A stretch of DNA of 9,385 bases from an uncultured Oscillibacter sp. Its GTDB lineage: Bacteria > Bacillota > Clostridia > Oscillospirales > Oscillospiraceae. Below the pieces are notes generated by a model. That model did not search any database. It worked only from the letters and a program-made list of their open reading frames with translations, and had not been told where the DNA came from. Shown here one piece after another: positions 1 to 6,526 of the stretch (its first letter is position 1; each line of letters opens with the position of its first letter). The translations under genes were made by a program, and so were the position numbers. The stretch is taken from the NCBI GenBank assembly GCA_905233795.1, contig CAJOFP010000025.1, forward strand, positions 1-9,385, written 5' to 3'.

Positions 1-26
1 AATATCAATTTTAATTTAGCTTTGAA

Positions 27-2030
27 TTAGTCTAAATAACCGCGCTTTTCCAGAACTTTCAGAATATTGCGTCCCTCTCTGGTGCCGTCGATAATCTGCC
101 GCGCCCGGAACGAGTCGCCGATATTTAAAATCTCCACGGAACCGTCGTCAAACGCTTTTTGCATATCTTCCAAAACGGGATTATAGCCTTTTAAGCCCAT
201 ACAGACCATGCCGTAATCGAACGGGACTTCCTCAATAGAACCGTCGGGATTTTTCACGACAAAGGCGTCCGGTTTGGCTTCTTGCAAAGCCGTACTGGTT
301 CTCTGATGGACGTTGTATTTTTTCATTAAGGCTTTCGTGCTGACTTTCGTGATGGGATCGGAAATCGCGCCGATTGTGGGAAGCATTTCAATTACAGATA
401 CTTCCGCGCCTCTGGGGGCGAAAAATTCCACCACGTCCAGACCGACCGCGCTCCCGCCGACGACAACCGCCTTTTTGCCTTTTAAATCCTCAGGAATTTC
501 AGGAATGCGGCGGATCATTTCAAGTACAGTCATGACTTTGCCGCCCTCGGCGTTGACGTTTTCTTTCAGACCTTTAATCGGCGGCCACGCGGGAAGCGAA
601 CCGGTTGAATTTACGATAATATCCGGCTTGAGCGCCCGGACAAAATCAACCGTCGCCGGGGTTTCCATGAAGATAAATAAATTTTTGAGCTTTTTGGCGC
701 GGCGGATTAAATAATTGGGGAAATCGGCCAGACGATTTTTATCCGGGATTTGCGCGATTTGCGCCGCCATGCCGCCCAGATAATTTTCTTTCTCAATCAA
801 AAACACCGTACAGCCGACTTCCGCCGCCGTGCAGGCGGCTTCCATGCCAGCCGTGCCGCCGCCAATCACAACCACATTGCAGTTTTTATTAATTTTACGC
901 TTTTTATAGCCCTCGCCCTCCAGTACAGCCGGATTGACCGTACAGCGGATAGGACGATTTAAGCCGATTCTATGTCCGGCGCAGCCGATATTACAGGAAA
1001 TGCACTTTCTAATATCTTCCTCACAGCCGAACTCGACTTTATTGACCCAGTCCGGATCGGCGATTAAGCCGCGGCCCATGCCGATCAAATCCGCGTCGCC
1101 CCGCGCCAGAATATCATTGGCGACTTTCGGACTTCTGATATTGCCGACTGTGATTACCGGCTTACCGTAACGCTCTTTGACGGCTTTCGCCATATAAGCG
1201 CGCCAGCCGTCGGGATAGCAGTTACTGTCAATCTGATATTGCAATGACCCGTTCAGCGCGGCGGAAACGTCAATCACGTCCACTTCTTTTTCAAAATATT
1301 GCAGATAGTCCAGACAATCTTCCAGCGTATTGCCGCCCTCAAGAAATTCATCCGCGCTGATACGGGCGAAAATCGGGAACCACGGGCCGACTTGTTTCCG
1401 TACTTCCTCAATTACTAATTTGGCGAGACGGGCGCGGTTTTCCGCCGAGCCTCCAAATTCGTCCGTGCGCTTATTCGTCAAAGGCGAAAGAAATTGACTG
1501 ATTAAATACGAATGTCCGCAATGTATTTCCACGGCGTCAAAACCGGCGGTCTGGGCGCGTTTGGCGGCCTCGCCGTATTTTTTCACAATGGCGTAAATCT
1601 CGTCTTTTTCCAGCGGACGCGGAATTTCGCCGCCGTCTTTGGACGGGATATTCGACGCGGAAACGGGCTGCATACCGGTCCGGGCCGATTGCGCCGACGC
1701 GCCGGCGTGATTGATCTGAATACAGGCGCAGCCGCCCTGCTGGTGAATCAATTCCGTAAGTTTATAAAAGCGCGGGAGAAAGCTGTCGTGATCAATACGG
1801 ATCTGACTGGTGCCGTTAGACCCAAGCGGGAAATCGACATTGGCGTTTTCCACGTTGATCAGGCCGACGCCGCCTCTTGCCCGCAGGTCATAATAATTCA
1901 AATGCAACATGCTCAATTCGCCGTCCGGTTCGGCGTAGTTGGTCCCCATCGGCGTCATGACAATCCGGTTCTTGAGCGTCATCCGCTTGACGGTAAACGG
2001 TTCAAAAATCTTAGGGTAATCCTTTTTCAT
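27..2030 (-). CDS. FadH/enoate reductase-type Old Yellow Enzyme (FMN, [4Fe-4S], FAD; NAD(P)H-dependent)
   Basis: A 667-aa flavoprotein with the architecture of 2,4-dienoyl-CoA reductase (E. coli FadH, about 670 aa) and clostridial enoate reductases. Residues 1 to about 370 form the Old Yellow Enzyme TIM barrel, starting with IFEPFTVKRMTLKNRIV. The active-site stretch at 166-180 contains H170, H173 and Y175; Y175 aligns with the FadH proton donor Tyr. An FMN phosphate loop lies near 314-325 (DLIGMGRG). C343, C346, C350 and C363 form the CX2CX3CX12C iron-sulfur cluster motif. Two Rossmann dinucleotide motifs follow: VVVIGGGTAG (387-396) for FAD and VVVGGSAVG (522-530) for NAD(P)H. Such enzymes pass hydride from NAD(P)H through FAD and the cluster to FMN and reduce activated C=C bonds. 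The start is supported by GGGAGGT at 2041-2047. Family assignment is secure; the substrate is unknown. By context it may be 3-dehydroshikimate or another product of the neighbouring pathway; a dienoyl-CoA or cinnamate-type substrate is the main alternative. Confidence 0.92.
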   Translation of the reverse strand: MKKDYPKIFEPFTVKRMTLKNRIVMTPMGTNYAEPDGELSMLHLNYYDLRARGGVGLINVENANVDFPLGSNGTSQIRIDHDSFLPRFYKLTELIHQQGGCACIQINHAGASAQSARTGMQPVSASNIPSKDGGEIPRPLEKDEIYAIVKKYGEAAKRAQTAGFDAVEIHCGHSYLISQFLSPLTNKRTDEFGGSAENRARLAKLVIEEVRKQVGPWFPIFARISADEFLEGGNTLEDCLDYLQYFEKEVDVIDVSAALNGSLQYQIDSNCYPDGWRAYMAKAVKERYGKPVITVGNIRSPKVANDILARGDADLIGMGRGLIADPDWVNKVEFGCEEDIRKCISCNIGCAGHRIGLNRPIRCTVNPAVLEGEGYKKRKINKNCNVVVIGGGTAGMEAACTAAEVGCTVFLIEKENYLGGMAAQIAQIPDKNRLADFPNYLIRRAKKLKNLFIFMETPATVDFVRALKPDIIVNSTGSLPAWPPIKGLKENVNAEGGKVMTVLEMIRRIPEIPEDLKGKKAVVVGGSAVGLDVVEFFAPRGAEVSVIEMLPTIGAISDPITKVSTKALMKKYNVHQRTSTALQEAKPDAFVVKNPDGSIEEVPFDYGMVCMGLKGYNPVLEDMQKAFDDGSVEILNIGDSFRARQIIDGTREGRNILKVLEKRGYLD

Positions 2031-2164
2031 ATAACGCGATACCTCCCGCTTCCGGCGTATTTTCCGCCGTGTTTTCCTCTCACAAAAATCTTACAAAAAT
2101 CATAAACAGGCTGGTTGTCGTTCAAGATTACTGAAAGGGACGCGCTTCCGTTCGTGATGTTTTT

Positions 2165-2193
2165 ATCATATATTAATAGCCAAAAAGAATCAA
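2165..2193 (-). promoter_or_regulatory. Candidate sigma-70 promoter of the flavoenzyme gene
   Basis: On the minus strand, TTGATT (2193-2188) is followed after 17 bp by TATGAT (2170-2165), matching the -35 and -10 consensus at 4/6 and 5/6 positions. Transcription would start near 2158 and give a leader of about 130 nt before the start codon at 2030. This suggests the flavoenzyme can be transcribed separately from lysR. The region is AT-rich, so a chance match is possible. Confidence 0.45.
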
Positions 2194-2205
2194 TAAAAAT
2201 TAATA

Positions 2206-2283
2206 AAAATCAATCCGGGGCAATTACGCTGTTTTTGATAATTTGATAAAATCAATCCGGGGCGATTGCGTTGTTTTTGATAA
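2206..2283. repeat. Tandem duplication of the lysR 3' end (two 36-bp copies, 42-bp period)
   Basis: Positions 2206-2241 and 2248-2283 match at 33 of 36 bases. The three differences are all transitions. The second copy holds the last codons and stop of the LysR gene. The first lies just beyond the stop and, in the same frame on the minus strand, would encode a variant of the same tail (KNSVIAPD versus KNNAIAPD) ending in its own TGA. The 42-bp period equals 14 codons. Confidence 0.9.
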
Positions 2284-3145
2284 AATCAATAAAACAGCTG
2301 ACGCAGGGAAGCCGCCATCTGTCTTTCAGATAGATCATGTAAATCTGATACGGCAGGGACATATCAGACAGGCGCAGAACCCGTATGCCGCTGGGATTTT
2401 TCTCAACGGCTGACGCGGCGACCAGCGCGACGCCGAATCCCGCCCGAACCATTGATTGAATCGCGTATTCGTCGGGACATTCACAGACGATTTCCGGTTG
2501 AATATTGAACGCCTGAAAAGCGCGCCGCGTATGATGATTCAGCATGGAAGAGCGATGATAGCCAATCAGGGGATAGTTTTTTAATTCTATAATAGACGCT
2601 TCTTCCCGTTCCGCGAGGGGATGATCCGTCGGGACAATCATGACCATGTTTTGACGCGTGACCGGAAAAAATTCCAGATCATCCCCGCGTTTTTCACAGG
2701 AACAGAAACCCACGTCCAGACGCCCCGTCCGTACCCCGGATAAAATTCCGTCCGTGACATCTTGTGTAAAACTAAATATAATCTTTTCTTCCTGTTTTTG
2801 CGTTTTTAAAAAGGCTTTGACCGTCCGGGGGATATAATCGCCCGCGAGGGGAAAGACATATCCCGCGTCGATTCGTCCGCCCGCGTTGGACAGTTCTTTC
2901 ATTTTATAAAGCGCGACATCACAGTTATTTAATATCTGATCCGCGTATTTTAAAAATAAAGCGCCGCTTTTTGTCAGCGTGATACTCCGTCCGATACGCT
3001 CAAACAGCGCGGTTCCGAGTTCTTTTTCCAGCGCGTTGATTGATTTGCTTAGAGACGGCTGGGAAATATATAATTTTGACGCCGCAAGATGATAATTTTC
3101 ACAGCGCGCCACGGTCTGAAAATATTGAAGCTGATTCAGCGTCAT
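2252..3145 (-). CDS. LysR-type transcriptional regulator
   Basis: A 297-aa protein of the usual LysR family length. It has an N-terminal winged helix-turn-helix, with recognition region about residues 18-37 (AASKLYISQPSLSKSI), followed by the family hallmark LEKELGTALFER and the wing at 52-62. A linker helix leads to the effector-binding domain from about residue 90, with typical segments GRLDVGF (141-147), a P-T-D-HPLA stretch near 172-178 and MVRAGFGVALV (232-242). The start is supported by the purine-rich AAAGGCGGA about 5 nt upstream. It lies divergent from ydiB and ahead of the flavoenzyme gene on the same strand, the classic arrangement of a LysR protein that autoregulates and activates a neighbouring catabolic operon. 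A likely co-inducer would be quinate, shikimate or a dehydro-derivative; this is inferred from context only. Its 3' end is duplicated downstream. Confidence 0.93.
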   Translation of the reverse strand: MTLNQLQYFQTVARCENYHLAASKLYISQPSLSKSINALEKELGTALFERIGRSITLTKSGALFLKYADQILNNCDVALYKMKELSNAGGRIDAGYVFPLAGDYIPRTVKAFLKTQKQEEKIIFSFTQDVTDGILSGVRTGRLDVGFCSCEKRGDDLEFFPVTRQNMVMIVPTDHPLAEREEASIIELKNYPLIGYHRSSMLNHHTRRAFQAFNIQPEIVCECPDEYAIQSMVRAGFGVALVAASAVEKNPSGIRVLRLSDMSLPYQIYMIYLKDRWRLPCVSCFIDFIKNNAIAPD

Positions 3146-3196
3146 AAAAATCCGCCTTTCCGAACGTCAATTTAATTATTTTATGATAATATATTT

Positions 3197-3225
3197 ATTA
3201 TAGCGCCGTTTCCGGCAAATGCAAA
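3197..3225 (-). promoter_or_regulatory. Candidate sigma-70 promoter of lysR
   Basis: The minus strand reads TTTGCA (3225-3220), then 17 bp, then a perfect TATAAT (3202-3197). Transcription would begin near 3190, about 45 nt ahead of the lysR start codon. The -35 matches the consensus at 4/6 positions. Confidence 0.55.
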
Positions 3226-3289
3226 GCCTGTTTTTTGATATTTTATTGATAATAGCCGCCGCGTATTCATATTTAATGCGTAAAAGGCA

Positions 3290-3305
3290 TTAATAATTTT
3301 ATTAA
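3290..3305. promoter_or_regulatory. Palindrome, candidate LysR operator
   Basis: TTAATAA and TTATTAA are perfect 7-bp inverted arms around a 2-bp spacer. Its centre is about 50 bp upstream of the predicted ydiB transcription start, within the range where LysR-type activators bind (roughly -70 to -40). It is purely A/T, so a chance dyad in AT-rich DNA is possible. Confidence 0.35.
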
Positions 3306-3332
3306 CAGGTATTAGATTTCAAGAACGGCGTT

Positions 3333-3341
3333 TGTTATAAT
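3333..3341 (+). promoter_or_regulatory. Extended -10 promoter element for ydiB
   Basis: The sequence TGTTATAAT is a full extended -10 (TGnTATAAT). No good -35 lies 16-18 bp upstream, which fits an extended -10 promoter or one needing an activator such as the divergent LysR protein. The start would be near 3348. Confidence 0.55.
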
Positions 3342-3410
3342 AAATTTCATAATGAAAGCGGACGGCGACGCGCAAAAAATTTTTATTTGACAGCCGCCGG
3401 AGCGTTTTCG

Positions 3411-3434
3411 GTTCGTGATAAAGTTCGTGATAAA
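3411..3434 (+). repeat. 12-bp tandem repeat ahead of the ydiB ribosome binding site
   Basis: GTTCGTGATAAA occurs twice back to back (3411-3422 and 3423-3434). Its first nine bases recur at 2150-2158, at the predicted transcription start of the flavoenzyme gene. The second unit runs on into GATAAAATCAAT (3429-3440), a 12-mer also found at 2245-2256 and 2279-2290. It may be a regulatory site or a slippage product. Confidence 0.7.
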
Positions 3435-3462
3435 ATCAATAGGAAATGGGAGGATATAAAAC

Positions 3463-4341
3463 ATGTCTGAAAGAATTACAGGTCATACGGAACTGATCGG
3501 CCTGATGGCTTATCCGATCCGCCATTCGAGCTCTCCCGCCATGCAAAACGAGGCTTTCGCCGCGCTGGGCATTGATTACGCTTATCTTGCTTTTGAAATC
3601 GACGAAAACGAAATCGAGGACGCCGTCAAAGCGATTCGCACTCTCAAAATGCGCGGCTCTAACGTGTCCATGCCCAATAAAACCCTTGTGGGCAAGTATC
3701 TGGACGAACTCTCTCCCGCTTCCAAACTCACCGGCTCCGTCAATACGATTGTGAATGACAACGGCCATCTGACCGGCTATGTCACGGACGGCATCGGATT
3801 CATGAGCGCTCTGAAAGACAATAATATTGACCCCATCGGCAAAAAAATGACGATTGTCGGCGCGGGCGGCGCGGCCACGGCTGTGGAAATTCAGGCGGCT
3901 CTCGACGGCGTCGCGGAAATGTCTATTTTTAATATCCGCGATAAATTCTTCCCCAACGGCGAAGAGACCGCCCGCAAAATCAACGAGCAGACGAATTGCA
4001 AAGCGACATTTTATGATCTGGCGGATACGAAAAAATTAAAAGAGGAAATGGATTCCAGTTACATTTTTGTCAACGGCACCGGCGCGGGCATGAAGCCGCT
4101 GGAAGACGTTTCCGTCGTGCCTGACAAGTCTTATTTCCGCCCGGAATTGATCGTCGTTGACGTTCCCTATTCGCCGCTCTGCACGAAAATGCGCAAAATG
4201 GCGAAAGAAGTCGGCTGTAAGACCATGAACGGTCTCGGCATGATGCTTTTCCAAGGCTCCGCCGCGTTCGAGCTCTGGACCGGCAAGCCCATGCCCATCG
4301 AACACATGAAGAAAGTTTTAAATATTAATTACGACGATTAA
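3463..4341 (+). CDS. ydiB: YdiB-type quinate/shikimate dehydrogenase (NAD(P)+-dependent)
   Basis: A 292-aa member of the shikimate dehydrogenase family, resembling E. coli YdiB (288 aa) more than AroE. Shared stretches, compared from memory, include ELIGLMAYPIRHS (10-22), LKMRG and VSMPNK (61-73), NTIVND (94-99), GMKPLE (209-214) and a C-terminal LWTGK (271-275). The YdiB substrate-binding residues all appear at a constant +2 offset: S24, Y41, K73 (catalytic), N94, T108, D109 (catalytic) and Q264. The dinucleotide loop is GAGGAAT (133-139). The NAD-contacting Asp of YdiB is kept as D160, but the Arg two residues before it is Ile158. The enzyme interconverts quinate and 3-dehydroquinate, and shikimate and 3-dehydroshikimate. 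GGGAGGA lies 8 nt before the ATG. It is first in an apparent operon with the MFS and aroD genes. A biosynthetic AroE role cannot be excluded. Confidence 0.93.
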   Translation: MSERITGHTELIGLMAYPIRHSSSPAMQNEAFAALGIDYAYLAFEIDENEIEDAVKAIRTLKMRGSNVSMPNKTLVGKYLDELSPASKLTGSVNTIVNDNGHLTGYVTDGIGFMSALKDNNIDPIGKKMTIVGAGGAATAVEIQAALDGVAEMSIFNIRDKFFPNGEETARKINEQTNCKATFYDLADTKKLKEEMDSSYIFVNGTGAGMKPLEDVSVVPDKSYFRPELIVVDVPYSPLCTKMRKMAKEVGCKTMNGLGMMLFQGSAAFELWTGKPMPIEHMKKVLNINYDD

Positions 4342-4395
4342 TTTAATGATTAAATTTATAATTTAAAATTTTAGTTCATGAAACGGGGTCTGGAT

Positions 4396-5613
4396 GTGAA
4401 TAAAAAATATCTTCCCAGCGCGCTGGTGTTATATTTAAATTATTTTATTCATGGCGTCGGCTGTTCCGTGCTGGGACAGGCGGTTATCAAAGAAGCGCTC
4501 GCCACAAGCTGGAACGTCGAAGTCATGACCATTACGGCGATTTCCGCCGCGCTGGGATTGGGACGTTTAATCGCCCTGCCGTTCGCCGGGCCGTTGTCGG
4601 ATAAACTGGGCCGCCGGATTTCCGTCGTGATTGGCGGCGCGTCTTACGCGATTTTCTTAATGGGTCTGGCGTTCGCGTTCAATATGGGGCCGAACGGCGG
4701 CTATCAGATCGCGTATATTTGCGCGATTGTCGGCGGTATCGCCAATTCGTTCTTGGATACCGGCATTTATCCCGCCGTCGCCGAGATTATCTATTCCGCG
4801 CCCGGCGTGGCGACAATGGGCATTAAATTCTTTATCGCCATTTCCCAAATGCTTCTGCCGTTCTTCTTGGGCGTCACGGTCAGCGTGACGGCGGCGGGGC
4901 TTACGTCTTATAACAGATTATTTATCATTTGCGGCGTCGCGTATATTATCTTATTGGCTTTAATTATCTTCTTCCCCCTCCCGGATACGGATAAGGGCGA
5001 AGGCGCGGCCAAAAAAGAGGGTTTAATCGCAAGCCTGAAGCATACGAAATTCTCCGCCGGTTCTATCGCCATGATTTTAATTGGCTTTACCTGTACGGGT
5101 ACTTTCCAGCTCTGGTTGAACTGCGCTCAGAACTTCGCCAAAAACGTCGTCGGCTGGGATGATCCGTCGATTATGCAAAGTTATTACTCTATCGGGACGA
5201 TTCTTGCCCTGATTGTCACGGCGTTTTTAACCCGGAAAATTAAAGACGTGCGTTTTATTATCGCTTATCCGGCGATCTGCCTTGTGACTTTGATTGCCGT
5301 GTTAATTATTCCGAGTCGGGCGTTATGTATCGCGGGCGCGTTTATTATCGGCTGGGCCGGCGCGGGCGGACTGTTGCAAATCGCCACTTCGGTTTGCAAT
5401 ATGCTGTTCCCGAAAATCAAAGGCACTGTCACGGCGTTGGTCATGATCGCGTCGTCTCTGTGCAATTATACGATTTTGACAGCCGCGTCCCAGATGACGC
5501 CCTCCGGCGTACTTGTGATGAATATTGTGATTACGGGAATTGGCGTCGCGCTGGGCTTGTTCGTGAATTTAAATTACGACAAAATGCTTGAGGACGCGAA
5601 AAGCGCGGTTTGA
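4396..5613 (+). CDS. MFS transporter of the YdiN/YdiM type, probable quinate/shikimate permease
   Basis: A 12-helix major facilitator protein (405 aa from the GTG start). In numbering from an in-frame ATG at 4378, the MFS signature GPLSDKLGRR is at 71-80 and the charged central cytoplasmic loop is about 201-226. Stretches resembling E. coli YdiN/YdiM (from memory) are GLGRLI (60-65), GIANSFLDTGIYPA (120-133), QSYYSIG (267-273), AGAFIIGWAGAGGLLQ (319-334) and FPK (344-346). The GTG is preferred because GGGGT (4385-4389) lies 6 nt before it, whereas the ATG at 4378, six codons upstream, is preceded only by A/T bases. The gene lies between ydiB and aroD, with no terminator on either side, so it is probably co-transcribed. 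Import of quinate or shikimate is inferred from this context; the family is largely uncharacterised. Confidence 0.88.
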   Translation: MNKKYLPSALVLYLNYFIHGVGCSVLGQAVIKEALATSWNVEVMTITAISAALGLGRLIALPFAGPLSDKLGRRISVVIGGASYAIFLMGLAFAFNMGPNGGYQIAYICAIVGGIANSFLDTGIYPAVAEIIYSAPGVATMGIKFFIAISQMLLPFFLGVTVSVTAAGLTSYNRLFIICGVAYIILLALIIFFPLPDTDKGEGAAKKEGLIASLKHTKFSAGSIAMILIGFTCTGTFQLWLNCAQNFAKNVVGWDDPSIMQSYYSIGTILALIVTAFLTRKIKDVRFIIAYPAICLVTLIAVLIIPSRALCIAGAFIIGWAGAGGLLQIATSVCNMLFPKIKGTVTALVMIASSLCNYTILTAASQMTPSGVLVMNIVITGIGVALGLFVNLNYDKMLEDAKSAV

Positions 5614-5617
5614 TTTG

Positions 5618-5641
5618 ATTTAAATATTTATTTAAATATTT
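5618..5641 (+). repeat. 12-bp A/T tandem repeat between the MFS and aroD genes
   Basis: ATTTAAATATTT occurs twice in tandem (5618-5629 and 5630-5641), each unit containing the palindrome ATTTAAAT. It fills most of the short gap between the MFS stop codon and the aroD ribosome binding site. It has no GC stem, so it is not a terminator. An unstructured spacer or mRNA-processing site is possible but unproven. Confidence 0.7.
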
Positions 5642-5675
5642 GAGATGTTTGAATGGCGGAGGAGGATTTTCCCGC

Positions 5676-6437
5676 ATGAAAACCGTAAAAGTAAGAAATA
5701 CCGTGATTGGAGAGGGTATCCCGAAAATCTGCGTCCCGATTGTCGGCGTTACGAAAGCGGATATTTTGGAAGAGGCGAAAGCCCTGCATGAACTTCCCGT
5801 GGACGTGGTGGAATGGCGGATTGACTGGTTTGAGGATGTATTTAATATCGACAAACTGTTGGACGCGTTAAAAGACTTACGCGCCGAACTGGGCGATTTG
5901 CCGATTTTAATGACGTTCCGCACGTCGAAAGAGGGCGGCGAAAAGTCGATTGACGCGGAGACATACGCCGCGTTGAATATCCGCGCCGCCGAAAGCGGAT
6001 TGATTGATCTGGTAGACGTGGAAATATTTACCGGTGACGAAGTCGTCACGCGGATTATCAAAGGCGCGCACGCGGCGGGCGTAAAAGTCGTCGCGTCCAA
6101 TCATGATTTTGACAAGACGCCGGATAAAGATGATATTGTCAGCCGTTTGCGCAAAATGCAGGATATGGACGCGGATATTCCCAAGATCGCCGTCATGCCG
6201 CGCAATAAAAAAGACGTGTTGACGCTTCTGTCAGCCACGGAAGAAATGGCGTCGGAATACGCGGATCGGCCTATTATTACTATGTCGATGGCGGGAACGG
6301 GCGTTATCAGCCGTCTTTGCGGGGAAGTATTCGGCTCGGCTTTGACGTTTGGCGCGGCGAAGAAAGCCTCCGCGCCCGGTCAAATGAGCGTAAAAGATTT
6401 GAATACCGTCCTGACGCTCTTGCATAACGCCCTGTAA
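5676..6437 (+). CDS. aroD: 3-dehydroquinate dehydratase, type I (AroD)
   Basis: A 253-aa enzyme, essentially the length of E. coli/Salmonella AroD (252 aa). Counted from the ATG at 5676, the known catalytic and binding residues fall on the same numbers: E46 (EWRID), R82 (TFRT), E86, H143 (SNHDF), the Schiff-base lysine K170 (PKIAV), R213 (ISR) and Q236 (APGQ). It dehydrates 3-dehydroquinate to 3-dehydroshikimate through an imine intermediate, by reversible syn elimination. The start is fixed by GGAGGAGGA (5658-5666), 9 nt upstream; the in-frame TTG at 5640 is upstream of this site and is rejected. It is the last gene of the ydiB-MFS-aroD group and is followed by a strong hairpin. It could serve aromatic biosynthesis or quinate use; the neighbours favour the latter. 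Confidence 0.97.
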   Translation: MKTVKVRNTVIGEGIPKICVPIVGVTKADILEEAKALHELPVDVVEWRIDWFEDVFNIDKLLDALKDLRAELGDLPILMTFRTSKEGGEKSIDAETYAALNIRAAESGLIDLVDVEIFTGDEVVTRIIKGAHAAGVKVVASNHDFDKTPDKDDIVSRLRKMQDMDADIPKIAVMPRNKKDVLTLLSATEEMASEYADRPIITMSMAGTGVISRLCGEVFGSALTFGAAKKASAPGQMSVKDLNTVLTLLHNAL

Positions 6438-6454
6438 TCGTTTTGCTGATTTAA

Positions 6455-6487
6455 AATCCCCGGTCACTTGATTTGTGGCCGGGGATT
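6455..6487. terminator. GC-rich hairpin after aroD, likely terminator
   Basis: Arms 6455-6467 and 6475-6487 pair over 13 bp with a single G-U wobble, around a 7-nt loop (TTGATTT). The core is CCCCGG/CCGGGG. No T-run follows on the plus strand, while the minus strand continues with TTTT, so intrinsic termination of aroD transcripts may be incomplete. It marks the boundary between the shikimate and TRAP operons. Confidence 0.6.
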
Positions 6488-6526
6488 GCGATAAATTATA
6501 AAAAGCTATAAAATTAAATTTAAAAA

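Larger units (their letters stand above)
3146..3462. promoter_or_regulatory. Divergent lysR/ydiB control region
   Basis: A 317-bp AT-rich region between divergent start codons with no credible gene. From left to right it holds the lysR ribosome binding site, a lysR promoter, an imperfect dyad (3262-3280, CGTATT and AATGCG arms), a perfect TTAATAA/TTATTAA palindrome, an extended -10 for ydiB, and a 12-bp tandem repeat shortly before the ydiB Shine-Dalgarno (GGGAGGA, 3448-3454). The ydiB leader would be about 115 nt. I see no clear riboswitch fold. Confidence 0.75.

Noticed and set aside
1512..2105. Long plus-strand reading frame (197 codons) opposite the flavoenzyme
   Set aside because: It is antisense to a clearly conserved protein, has no family resemblance and no convincing ribosome binding site; it follows from codon bias of the real gene. 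The same holds for the frames at 313-714 and 934-1170.
3387..3392. Perfect TTGACA upstream of ydiB as a -35 element
   Set aside because: No acceptable -10 lies 15-19 bp downstream; the nearest candidates are more than 20 bp away.
3348..3462. Riboswitch or attenuator in the ydiB leader
   Set aside because: Only weak partial GC pairings (around 3359-3366 with 3393-3398) are visible; no recognisable aptamer or terminator/antiterminator pair.
5640..5675. TTG at 5640 as the aroD start
   Set aside because: The strong GGAGGAGGA site lies inside this extension and is correctly spaced for the ATG at 5676, which also puts the catalytic residues on the E. coli numbering.
5531..6100. Minus-strand reading frame (189 codons) opposite the MFS 3' end and aroD
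   Set aside because: Low-complexity Ser/Thr/Pro-rich translation antisense to aroD, whose catalytic residues are all in place; treated as a shadow.
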